This document shows, piece after piece, positions 1-5,786 of a stretch of 5,786 bases of DNA (the stretch's first letter is position 1; each line of letters starts with the position of its first letter). Position numbers and translations under genes: made by a program. The stretch comes from Gammaproteobacteria bacterium. GTDB lineage: Bacteria; Pseudomonadota; Gammaproteobacteria; Pseudomonadales; Pseudomonadaceae. Below the pieces are notes generated by a model, which was not told where the DNA came from, ran no database searches, and saw nothing but the letters and a program-made list of their open reading frames with translations. The DNA is taken from contig JAAZJF010000210.1 in the NCBI GenBank assembly GCA_012800475.1, positions 1-5,786 of the forward strand. The letters are read 5' to 3'.

Positions 1-864
1 CTGCAGCACTGAACGCACATCAATATCTTGGAAGTTTAAGGAGAGTTTTTCGCCAGTATAAGCAAAACGCTCTACATTACGCTTTTCGATTTCTTCTTGC
101 GTGACAGGCTTGACGCTGATCGTGAGCTTATTATCAGTTTGATAAGCTAAATAATCATAAAACCCTGTGGGCTCAATGGTGATTGATACTGTGCCATTGC
201 GCTCACTGGCGTTCACAAACTGCACTGGTGTGGCAAAATCTTTTACATCTAAGCGCACACGTAGCGCTTCTGGTAAAGAAGACTTGGTAAAAGTTAAGCG
301 AATTTTGCCGCCCTGATCTTCAATATCAGGCGTTACGCTGTCATCACTTAAATCAATCACCACATTACCCGCACCCTGCTCGCCACGTTGAAAATCAATA
401 TGACGAATACCTTTTTGTGTCACCGCTTTAGGAGGAGTGACTACAGCAGGTGCTTGCGCAGCGGCTTGGCGCGGACTTGACTGCGCACCTTCGCCGACCA
501 CGATATACAAATATTTGCCATCCACCCGTGTGTTATAGGGTGATGAACTGGTCATATTAATGATCAAACGCATCAAATCAGGCGTTTCGACAATATTTAA
601 GCTGCGCACATTTCCATTGCCCAGCTCACGGTTTTTGATGCCAAGTTTATTTTTCACCCCAGGCAGATCCAGTGCGATACGCGCAGGCTGCTCAATGGTA
701 TAGCCGTTCGGCGCGTTGACCGCCTGATCAAATGCGAGTTTTAACTCAACTTGACCACCGGGTAATGCTGCCACATCCAATGTTTGTAAGTTAACGGCAA
801 ACAATGCTGGCGAAAGTATAACTGCCAAAAAAGCCATACCTATACGAGAGATTTTTGTTTTCAT
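1..864 (-). CDS. pilQ: PilQ, type IV pilus outer-membrane secretin (N-terminal part, 3' end outside the window)
   Basis: PilQ forms the multimeric outer-membrane channel through which the type IV pilus is extruded and retracted. I translated 288 codons, open to the window edge. Residues 1-23 are a Sec signal peptide: basic n-region (KTK, R7), hydrophobic core, likely cleavage after ALFA. Residues about 25-120 (motifs LDVAALPGG, YTIEQPARIALDLPG) and about 150-255 (IDFQRGEQGAGNVVIDLSD) resemble the two AMIN peptidoglycan-binding domains of Pseudomonas PilQ, joined by an Ala/Pro/Gln-rich linker at about 125-149. The sequence LSLNFQDIDVRSVLQ at 274-288 begins the N0/STN domain. The secretin pore domain lies beyond the left edge. 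It is the last visible gene of the pilMNOPQ operon. I chose ATG 864 because its signal peptide aligns residue for residue with the remembered P. aeruginosa start; in-frame ATG 873 and GTG 915 are alternatives. Identity is very secure, the start less so. Confidence 0.95.
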   Translation of the reverse strand, partial: MKTKISRIGMAFLAVILSPALFAVNLQTLDVAALPGGQVELKLAFDQAVNAPNGYTIEQPARIALDLPGVKNKLGIKNRELGNGNVRSLNIVETPDLMRLIINMTSSSPYNTRVDGKYLYIVVGEGAQSSPRQAAAQAPAVVTPPKAVTQKGIRHIDFQRGEQGAGNVVIDLSDDSVTPDIEDQGGKIRLTFTKSSLPEALRVRLDVKDFATPVQFVNASERNGTVSITIEPTGFYDYLAYQTDNKLTISVKPVTQEEIEKRNVERFAYTGEKLSLNFQDIDVRSVLQ

Positions 865-915
865 TTTACACATCCGCCGTGCTTTCCAAGAGTCAATTTT
901 TATAGCTTGCTTCAC

Positions 916-1443
916 TTAAGAACGCTCCTGTAAAGCCAGAGTCCGTGGTCGTTCCAACCACCCGCCATCGCCATCCGAGACAATTTCAATCACTTCTATA
1001 CCTGCTGCAGTAATTGCAATAATGCGTCCATGATTTGTACCAATATAGTCACCTATGCCCACCCGATGCACACCATCGCCACCACGAACTAAGGCGTAAG
1101 TGCCGGCTGTATTGGCAAGGGTGCCGACCATCACAAAGCTCTCAATATTAAAACTTTCAAGAAACTGTCGTACGCGGGTTTCATCCGGCTTAATATCAGC
1201 ATCGCCTTTTTCCCGCTGACTCATTTCAATCTTCACGGGCGGCTGAAATGGACTGCGGTAGCTGGCCGCATGATAGGTAAAAGGTTCATACACTTCTTCT
1301 TTGGGCATGGGCTCAATCGCACCTTTAGGTCGCGATCTCACCTCATCCATAAACGCCTGCAAATCCGCATGACCTTTATTTGCATCACACCCTACTAAGC
1401 CGATAGCCAACAAGCCTGCAACAATCAACTGAGAGCCTTTCAT
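916..1443 (-). CDS. pilP: PilP, type IV pilus alignment-complex lipoprotein
   Basis: PilP is the lipoprotein that links the inner-membrane PilN/PilO dimer to the N0 region of the PilQ secretin. The protein has 175 residues, the family's usual size. Residues 1-18 form a lipoprotein signal peptide ending in the lipobox LVGC, with Cys19 as the lipidated residue. Asp20 at +2 matches the classical inner-membrane retention signal. Residues about 26-70 (ADLQAFMDEVRSRPKG, then RSPFQPPV) form the extended segment that in P. aeruginosa contacts PilNO. Residues about 96-175 (FVMVGTLAN, GVHRVGIGDYIG, WLERPRTLAL) form the beta-sandwich that contacts PilQ. The ATG overlaps the pilO stop as ATGA and is preceded by AGGGGG with seven bases of spacing. 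No truncation or missing motif is seen. Confidence 0.96.
   Translation of the reverse strand: MKGSQLIVAGLLAIGLVGCDANKGHADLQAFMDEVRSRPKGAIEPMPKEEVYEPFTYHAASYRSPFQPPVKIEMSQREKGDADIKPDETRVRQFLESFNIESFVMVGTLANTAGTYALVRGGDGVHRVGIGDYIGTNHGRIIAITAAGIEVIEIVSDGDGGWLERPRTLALQERS
925..929 (-). promoter_or_regulatory. AGGAG Shine-Dalgarno inside the end of pilP, placed for a GTG start of pilQ at 915
   Basis: On the minus strand AGGAG is followed by nine bases and then GTG (915-913), which directly abuts the pilP stop codon. This GTG is in frame with pilQ and would add 17 residues (MKQAIKIDSWKARRMCK) before the chosen ATG 864. The nearer candidates are GGAAAG (882-887), eight bases before ATG 873, and GGCGG (874-878), nine bases before ATG 864; both match the anti-SD less well. 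The motif is seen directly; which start is used is not decided by the sequence. Confidence 0.45.
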
Positions 1444-2063
1444 TTACTGGCCCCCTGATCATTGTAACGGTAAGTTTTCACTAAAATATCCATCACCAGC
1501 TTTGAGTTATTCATGGCATTCACAGGGCGGATCGAAAAATCATGCAAAGTCACAATGCGCGGCATACCTGCGACAGCGCTAACAAAGGTAGCTAAGTCAT
1601 GGTAACTACCAAAAACTTTAATCTTAATCGGCAACTCGATATAAAACGGCTGCGTGACTTCGGCCAGCAGTTTAATTTCTTCAAACTCCAAACCTGAGTT
1701 GAGTCCAGCGCTGGTAATATCTTCAAGCAAGCCCGGCACTTCCGTATCACTGGGCAATTGACGCAGTAAAGCCTCAAAGGAAGCCTCCATCAATTGCATC
1801 TGCTGTGTATACTTTTCAAGGTTAGCAGCTTGACTGACTTTTGCTGTGAATTGTTGTTTTAACGAGGCTTCTTCTGATTTTTGACGCTCAAGCATCTCTT
1901 GTAAATCAGTCAAGTGCATAAAATAACCCAGCGCCAATACAGCAATAAACGCCAGCACACAGGCTAAAGCACGTACCGCAGCTGGCCAAGAGCCAATATT
2001 ATTGAGATCCAGCTCAGCAAAATCGATCTTGCCCAAGCTTTTCAAGGAGTCTAAAACACTCAT
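1440..2063 (-). CDS. pilO: PilO, type IV pilus inner-membrane alignment protein
   Basis: PilO is a bitopic inner-membrane protein that pairs with PilN through its periplasmic part and helps control pilus extension and retraction. The protein has 207 residues, normal for the family. A short cytoplasmic N-terminus (1-27) is followed by one transmembrane helix at about 28-49 (AAVRALACVLAFIAVLALGYFM). A coiled coil rich in Glu, Gln and Leu spans about 52-100, and the ferredoxin-like core about 105-207 (EVPGLLEDITSAGLNSGLEFEEI, FYIELPIKIKVFGSYHDL, PRIVTLHDFSI). The region AGLNSGLEFEEIKLL followed by the YIELP strand is typical of PilO. The start ATG overlaps the pilN stop as ATGA and has AAGGAG (2071-2076) seven bases upstream, so translation is likely coupled to pilN. 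Confidence 0.96.
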   Translation of the reverse strand: MSVLDSLKSLGKIDFAELDLNNIGSWPAAVRALACVLAFIAVLALGYFMHLTDLQEMLERQKSEEASLKQQFTAKVSQAANLEKYTQQMQLMEASFEALLRQLPSDTEVPGLLEDITSAGLNSGLEFEEIKLLAEVTQPFYIELPIKIKVFGSYHDLATFVSAVAGMPRIVTLHDFSIRPVNAMNNSKLVMDILVKTYRYNDQGASK

Positions 2064-2635
2064 GGCTGCGCTCCTTGCTGATCCCGCTCACTGGGCGCAA
2101 CCTGCTGCACCGTCAGTTTAAAGGTATTGGTTTGATCTAAACGGTCGGCATTTAAGGCCTTCACTTCCGTTAAGTTAGGGGTACTCAGCCAATCTGAAGC
2201 ATCTTGATTACGCATCAAGCTGGACACTAAGTTATTTGACTCAGCCGCCCCTTCGATGGAGATCGTCTGACCCGTCATTTTCAAATCGGTAAAGTACACG
2301 CCATCAGGTAAAGTGCGCACCAGCTGATCAAAAACACGCGCAACAATGGGTCGATTACCCTGCAAATCGTGAATAATTTTCATACGCTCAACCAATTGCT
2401 GGCGGCGCGTTTTTAATTCGCGGATTTCCTTAATACGAAAATCCAAGGCAGCATTTTCTGTGCGAATCAATTCATTGCGCGAGTTTTGCTGATCAATTTT
2501 GCCATTGAAGTATTGATCTGCAAGCAACACACAGGCGCCAGCTAAGATAAGCACACCGACTAACGTCACTAAAAATTGTTTTTTGCGCTCTTCGCGCAAC
2601 TGATCGCGCCAAGGCAATAAGTTAATGCGTGCCAT
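2060..2635 (-). CDS. pilN: PilN, type IV pilus inner-membrane alignment protein that binds PilM
   Basis: PilN anchors the cytoplasmic PilM ring to the inner membrane and dimerises with PilO in the periplasm. The protein has 191 residues. The first residues, MARINLLPWRDQLREERKK, carry the conserved INLLPWR motif (4-10) that inserts into a groove of PilM. One transmembrane helix lies at about 21-39. A coiled coil rich in Arg, Glu and Leu follows at about 45-92, then the ferredoxin-like fold at about 95-180 (VARVFDQLVRTLPDGVYFTDLKM, ISIEGAAESNNLVSSLMRNQDASDWL). The C-terminal tail (181-191, SERDQQGAQP) looks disordered. The ATG shares one base with the pilM stop (TGATG), and GAGGAG (2645-2650) sits nine bases upstream inside the end of pilM, which suggests coupled translation and matched amounts of PilM and PilN. 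Confidence 0.97.
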   Translation of the reverse strand: MARINLLPWRDQLREERKKQFLVTLVGVLILAGACVLLADQYFNGKIDQQNSRNELIRTENAALDFRIKEIRELKTRRQQLVERMKIIHDLQGNRPIVARVFDQLVRTLPDGVYFTDLKMTGQTISIEGAAESNNLVSSLMRNQDASDWLSTPNLTEVKALNADRLDQTNTFKLTVQQVAPSERDQQGAQP

Positions 2636-3699
2636 CAGTCAAAACTCCTCATTGCCAAGCCACAAGCAATCATCAATGCAGGGGCATCACTTGCTAATGC
2701 TCCGGCACTGACTTTATTACTGAGGGTCATATTCGCGAAAGGGTTAGCAATCACAGTGGGAGTCTGCAGCTCAATTTGCACGAACTGATCCAAGCCCACA
2801 ATCGAAGCTGTACCACCAGCTAACACAATATAATCCACTTTACTGTACTGCCCTGCAGCAAAGAAAAATTGCAAACACCGTGATATCTGTTGCACAACAG
2901 ACTGTTTAAACGGGTTCAGTACTTCACTGATATAGTCATCTGGTAAGCCACCTTGTTGCTTGGCGATATCGGCTTCATCAGCACCCAAGCCATAGCGGCG
3001 CTGAATTTCATCTGTTAGTTGCTTGCCGCCAAATAACTGCTCACGGGTATAAATCGTTTTACCTGCATGCAGTACACTTAAAGTCATCATCGTAGCGCCA
3101 ATATCAACCACGGCTACCGTCAATTCTTGCTCTGTACCGCCCAACTGCTCAGCCAATAAACTAAAAGCGCGCTCCAAAGCATAAGCTTCGATTTCAACCA
3201 CTTTAGCGGTCAGTCCAGCTAGGGCTAAAGCAGCCTCACGCACTTCCACGTTCTCTTTACGACAGGCCGCTAGTAAAACATTAACCCGTCCATTGCCGCG
3301 CGGTGCAGGCCCTTGCACTTCAAAATCAATCGCCACTTCTTCCAACGGATAAGGAATATATTGATCAGCTTCCATTTTGAGTTGAATCTCTAACTCTTCG
3401 TCTGACAATCCTTCATCCATTTCAATGGTTTTAGTGATCACTGCAGAACCTGCTACTGCTACTGCCACTTGCTTAGTGCTTGTGCCAGCTTTCTCGACTA
3501 ATCGAGTAATCACTTGCCCCACTGACTCTAAATCAGCAATGTTTTTTTCGACGATTGCCGTACTCGGCAACGTCTCAACGGCATACGCCTCAACTTTATA
3601 ACGCTGACCTGATCGGCTTAATTCAATCAATTTGACCGAAGTCGAGCTGATATCAATGCCAAGCAGCGTATTTGCTTTTTTTTTGAAGAGCCCTAGCAC
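2635..3699 (-). CDS. pilM: PilM, actin-like ATP-binding cytoplasmic protein of the type IV pilus alignment complex
   Basis: PilM is a cytoplasmic actin/FtsA-like ATP-binding protein that binds the PilN N-terminus and communicates with the pilus motor ATPases. From GTG 3699 it has 354 residues. The nucleotide-binding motifs are all visible: phosphate-1 GIDISSTSVK (14-23), phosphate-2 VVDIGATMMTLSV (197-209) and the adenosine motif VLAGGTAS (292-299). Other family hallmarks are KMEADQYIPYPLEEVAIDFEVQ (about 108-129), ACRKENVEVREAALALAGL (145-163) and QLFGGKQLTDEIQRRYG (221-237). The frame is open upstream to GTG 3756, giving 373 residues, but the extra 19 (through ATG 3729) do not resemble PilM. 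GTG 3699 has AGGGA seven bases upstream and begins MLGLFKKKANTLLG, close to the remembered P. aeruginosa start and length. It is the first gene of the operon, so it is read from the intergenic promoter region. Confidence 0.96.
   Translation of the reverse strand: MLGLFKKKANTLLGIDISSTSVKLIELSRSGQRYKVEAYAVETLPSTAIVEKNIADLESVGQVITRLVEKAGTSTKQVAVAVAGSAVITKTIEMDEGLSDEELEIQLKMEADQYIPYPLEEVAIDFEVQGPAPRGNGRVNVLLAACRKENVEVREAALALAGLTAKVVEIEAYALERAFSLLAEQLGGTEQELTVAVVDIGATMMTLSVLHAGKTIYTREQLFGGKQLTDEIQRRYGLGADEADIAKQQGGLPDDYISEVLNPFKQSVVQQISRCLQFFFAAGQYSKVDYIVLAGGTASIVGLDQFVQIELQTPTVIANPFANMTLSNKVSAGALASDAPALMIACGLAMRSFD
3676..3684 (-). repeat. Run of nine A bases in codons 6-8 of pilM
   Basis: The minus strand reads AAA AAA AAA, encoding Lys6-Lys7-Lys8 of PilM, between TTC and GCA. 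The run is seen directly. Such runs are prone to replication and transcription slippage; a gain or loss of one base here would destroy pilM from its eighth codon. Lysines at this place are also normal for PilM, so the run may simply reflect a preference for AAA. Confidence 0.9.
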
Positions 3700-3706
3700 A
3701 ACTGCA

Positions 3707-3711
3707 TCCCT
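3707..3711 (-). promoter_or_regulatory. Shine-Dalgarno AGGGA that supports GTG 3699 as the pilM start
   Basis: AGGGA on the minus strand is seven bases from GTG 3699, a good spacing. This, with the family's usual N-terminus, is why I place the start at this GTG rather than at the longer in-frame candidates GTG 3756 or ATG 3729. Confidence 0.65.
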
Positions 3712-3720
3712 ATTGAGCAC

Positions 3721-3737
3721 CCGCAGCATATGTGCGG
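3721..3737 (-). promoter_or_regulatory. Short inverted repeat in the presumed pilM leader
   Basis: CCGCA and TGCGG form a perfect five-base-pair stem around a seven-base loop that contains CATATG. In a transcript starting near 3750 it would lie in the 5' leader, nine bases before the AGGGA ribosome site. It has no U-run and is too close to the gene to be a useful terminator. It could be a leader hairpin, a small operator, or chance. Confidence 0.35.
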
Positions 3738-3755
3738 TTAAATTTTCTTTGCACA

Positions 3756-3786
3756 CCTATAAACAGTATCAGTCAGAAAGCGTAAA
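3756..3786 (-). promoter_or_regulatory. Candidate sigma-70 promoter of the pilMNOPQ operon
   Basis: On the minus strand TTTACG (3786-3781) is followed after 17 bases by TTTATA (3763-3758). The overlapping TATAGG (3761-3756) is a second possible -10 with a 19-base spacing. The matches are moderate: four of six bases for the -35, three or four of six for the -10. Transcription would begin near 3750, leaving a leader of about 50 bases before GTG 3699 and excluding GTG 3756 as a start. No GG-N10-GC sigma-54 element was seen. Confidence 0.35.
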
Positions 3787-3787
3787 T

Positions 3788-3816
3788 AGCTTCTCTGGAT
3801 TAAACACGCTTATAAT
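3788..3816 (+). promoter_or_regulatory. Candidate sigma-70 promoter of ponA
   Basis: A perfect TATAAT box lies at 3811-3816 on the plus strand. The -35 region about 17 bases upstream (near 3788-3793, AGCTTC) matches the consensus poorly, and no TGn extended -10 is present (the bases are GCT). Transcription would begin near 3823, giving a leader of about 64 bases before ATG 3887. The -10 is convincing in an AT-rich spacer that must drive ponA, but no single element proves it. Confidence 0.4.
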
Positions 3817-3886
3817 GTGTCCTGTTTTATTCTGTGTTCTGTAACCTGCACATCTCACACTTTTATTTGGGAATCCAATAGCCTTG

Positions 3887-5786
3887 ATGCACTTGCTGAA
3901 ATTCCTCTGTGTCACTTTTATTGCCGTTGTTTGTGGCCTTGCACTCAGTCTAAGCGGTGCGTTTTTATACCTCAGCCCAAACCTGCCTTCTGTTGAATCA
4001 TTACGCAGTATAGAACTACAGATTCCTTTACGGGTCTATAGCAGCGATGCAAAGCTCATCGCTGAGTTTGGAGAAATGCGACGATCCCCTATCGCCTTTG
4101 ACGACATTCCTAAAAACTTCATTCATGCACTACTGGCCGCTGAAGATGACAATTTTGCCAACCACCATGGTGTTGACCCTGGCAGTTTATTGCGTGCTGC
4201 TGCACAGATTCTAAAAACCGGTCGTATTCAAACCGGTGGCAGCACCATCACGATGCAAGTTGCAAAAAACTTTTTCCTCTCCAGTGAACGCAGCTTCTCT
4301 CGTAAAGCCAATGAAATTCTCTTGGCCTTACAAATTGAGCGTGAATTAACTAAGGATGAGATTCTAGAGCTTTATATCAACAAAATATACCTCGGCAACC
4401 GAGCCTATGGCATTGAAGCCGCTTCACAGGTCTATTATGGCAAATCCATCCGTGAAATCAGCTTAGCAGAAATGGCGATGATTGCAGGATTACCTAAAGC
4501 ACCCTCGCGCTTTAACCCCATTGTTAATCCAACGCGCAGCATGGAACGACGCAACTGGATTTTAGGCCGTATGTTTAAATTAGGCCGCATTTCTGAGCAA
4601 GATTATAAAGAGGCGGTCGCTGAGCCCTTAAGTGCGCGCTTACATATCGCTGCACCGGATATTTATGCGCCCTATATTGCCGAAATGGCGCGTGCAGAAA
4701 TGGTCGGTAAATTTGGAGGGCAGGCCTACACCGATGGCTACACAGTCACCACCACAGTGCCTTCAGACTTACAAATGGAGGCTAATCAGGCCGTGCAAAC
4801 CGGACTGGTGACTTATGATCAGCGCCACGGTTATCGCAAGCCAGAACACAGCGCCATTGCACAAGATCAATGGACCCAAGCGCTGGCCAAGGCACGCACT
4901 ATTACTCAGTTTTTGCCCGCCATTGTCACTCAAGTCGACAGCGATGGCATTACCGTGCTGCTCAATAACGGCGAACAGGAACCTGTGACCTGGCAAAGTA
5001 TGCGTTGGGCGCGGCCTTTTATTAATAACCGCAGCATGGGTGCTGTGCCGAGAAAGCCTGCAGACATTGTGCAGGTCGGCGATATGGTCCGTGTGCGCCG
5101 CCAAGCCGACGGCACACTAGGTTTTTCACAAATTCCCAAAGCACAAGCCGCCTTGGTCTCCATCGATCCTAACAATGGTGCGATTCGAGCTTTAGTGGGC
5201 GGCCTTTCGTTTGAACAAAGTAACTATAACCGCGCCATACAAGCCAAGCGTCAACCCGGCTCAAGCTTTAAACCCTTTATTTATAGCGCAGCACTGGACG
5301 CGGGCTACACTGCGGCCAGCATCGTCAATGATGAGCCTTTGGAAGTGTTTGAGCCGGGCATGAAAGATATCTGGCGTCCAAAAAACGATACCAATACATT
5401 CCTTGGCCCTATTCGGGTGCGTGAAGGCTTATACCGCTCACGCAATATTGTCTCGATTCGTTTACTACAAGATATCGGGATGCAATATGCACACAACTAT
5501 ATTAGTCAGTTTGGTTTTAATGCCGCTGACCTGCCGCGCAACCTATCGCTCGCACTGGGTACAGCCACACTCACGCCCTTAGAAATCACTACGGGCTGGA
5601 CTGTTTTTGCCAATGGCGGTTTTAAAGTGGATCCTTACTTGGTGGAGCGCATTGAAAATCGTGATGGGCAAACTATATTCCTTGCTAACCCAGCGCTGAC
5701 GCCTGCAGGTAAACGTGAGCGCGCAGAAAGCATCACCACTGAACAAATACTGGCCGGTAGTGAACTGGAACCCGCACTGGAAGCCA
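3887..5786 (+). CDS. ponA: PonA, penicillin-binding protein 1a, bifunctional peptidoglycan glycosyltransferase/transpeptidase (3' end outside the window)
   Basis: This class A penicillin-binding protein polymerises lipid II into glycan strands and cross-links their peptides in the periplasm, anchored in the inner membrane. 633 codons are present. One membrane anchor spans residues 5-27. The GT51 glycosyltransferase domain (about 50-225) shows EDDNFANHHG (86-95, catalytic Glu86), GGSTITMQ (117-124), RKANE (139-143) and ELYINKIYLGN. An OB-like insert occupies about 300-415. The transpeptidase domain starts near 421 (ALVSIDPNNGAIRALVGG), with the SxxK motif SSFK (nucleophile Ser459, Lys462) and SRN (518-520). 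ALGTATLTPLEI is a further family hallmark. The KTG motif and the rest of the domain lie beyond the right edge; the last 30 or so residues appear to be the variable insert seen in Pseudomonas PonA. ATG 3887 gives MHLLKFL, like the remembered Pseudomonas start, but its Shine-Dalgarno is poor. Divergent placement next to pilM is the usual Pseudomonas arrangement. Confidence 0.97.
   Translation, partial: MHLLKFLCVTFIAVVCGLALSLSGAFLYLSPNLPSVESLRSIELQIPLRVYSSDAKLIAEFGEMRRSPIAFDDIPKNFIHALLAAEDDNFANHHGVDPGSLLRAAAQILKTGRIQTGGSTITMQVAKNFFLSSERSFSRKANEILLALQIERELTKDEILELYINKIYLGNRAYGIEAASQVYYGKSIREISLAEMAMIAGLPKAPSRFNPIVNPTRSMERRNWILGRMFKLGRISEQDYKEAVAEPLSARLHIAAPDIYAPYIAEMARAEMVGKFGGQAYTDGYTVTTTVPSDLQMEANQAVQTGLVTYDQRHGYRKPEHSAIAQDQWTQALAKARTITQFLPAIVTQVDSDGITVLLNNGEQEPVTWQSMRWARPFINNRSMGAVPRKPADIVQVGDMVRVRRQADGTLGFSQIPKAQAALVSIDPNNGAIRALVGGLSFEQSNYNRAIQAKRQPGSSFKPFIYSAALDAGYTAASIVNDEPLEVFEPGMKDIWRPKNDTNTFLGPIRVREGLYRSRNIVSIRLLQDIGMQYAHNYISQFGFNAADLPRNLSLALGTATLTPLEITTGWTVFANGGFKVDPYLVERIENRDGQTIFLANPALTPAGKRERAESITTEQILAGSELEPALEA

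Noticed and set aside
1..6. CTGCAG (a PstI site) exactly at the left edge
   Set aside because: It reads in frame as Leu-Gln of the PilQ N0 domain (RSVLQ), so it is ordinary coding sequence; it may only reflect how the fragment was cut.
1592..1777. 61-codon minus-strand frame inside pilO
   Set aside because: It is an out-of-frame shadow of the pilO core on the same strand, with no family resemblance.
2635..3756. Longer PilM of 373 residues starting at GTG 3756
   Set aside because: The 19 extra residues are not part of the family, the candidate promoter overlaps that start, and GTG 3699 has a good ribosome site and the expected N-terminus.
3632..3844. 70-codon plus-strand frame opposite the pilM start and across the spacer
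   Set aside because: It overlaps the conserved pilM N-terminus antisense, resembles no known protein, and its 3' half lies in the AT-rich promoter region.
3832..3860. TGTG...CACA pattern resembling a CRP/Vfr site upstream of ponA
   Set aside because: The half sites are imperfect and the spacing between them is too long for a CRP-family dimer site.
3700..3886. Possible small RNA, riboswitch or terminator in the pilM-ponA spacer
   Set aside because: No stable long hairpin, U-run terminator or known riboswitch core was seen in the 187 bases; only the promoter-like boxes and the short stem at 3721-3737.
4769..5496. Three minus-strand open frames (4769-5104, 4930-5175, 5305-5496) inside ponA
   Set aside because: All lie antisense to strongly conserved PonA sequence, have unlikely compositions (rich in Cys, His, Arg and Ser), and have no convincing start signals.

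Overview
The window looks like chromosomal DNA from a member of the Pseudomonadaceae (Gammaproteobacteria). All five minus-strand genes read as close relatives of the Pseudomonas aeruginosa type IV pilus alignment genes pilM, pilN, pilO, pilP and pilQ. The divergent plus-strand gene reads as ponA, encoding penicillin-binding protein 1a. Base composition is near 50% GC by eye and codon use is fairly AT-tolerant, so a lower-GC relative of Pseudomonas fits better than P. aeruginosa itself. The genus assignment is inference from remembered sequences, not from a search.

Layout: the minus strand, read from right to left, carries pilM (3699-2635), pilN (2635-2060), pilO (2063-1440), pilP (1443-916) and the first 288 codons of pilQ (from 864, running off the left edge). 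The first four genes are joined by overlaps of one to four bases at stop and start, which indicates one operon with translational coupling. The only real spacer inside the operon is the 51 bases between pilP and pilQ, and even that stretch is open in the pilQ frame. Between pilM and ponA lie 187 bases (3700-3886) that must hold the start signals for both directions. ponA then runs from 3887 to the right edge with 633 codons, and its 3' end is missing.

How the genes work together: cytoplasmic PilM (actin-like, ATP-binding) docks on the INLLPWR motif at the PilN N-terminus. PilN and PilO are bitopic inner-membrane proteins with matching coiled-coil and ferredoxin-like periplasmic parts that form heterodimers. 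Lipoprotein PilP binds PilNO and reaches across the periplasm to the N-terminal region of PilQ, the outer-membrane secretin through which the pilus leaves the cell. PilQ carries peptidoglycan-binding AMIN domains. PonA polymerises and cross-links the peptidoglycan that this complex must pass through.

Nothing here looks like a new system: this is a well-known, conserved locus with no mobile element, RNA gene, CRISPR array or foreign-looking segment. The points worth a second look are small: the pilQ and pilM start sites, the back-to-back promoter region, a leader hairpin, a nine-A run at the start of pilM, and the weak ribosome site of ponA.
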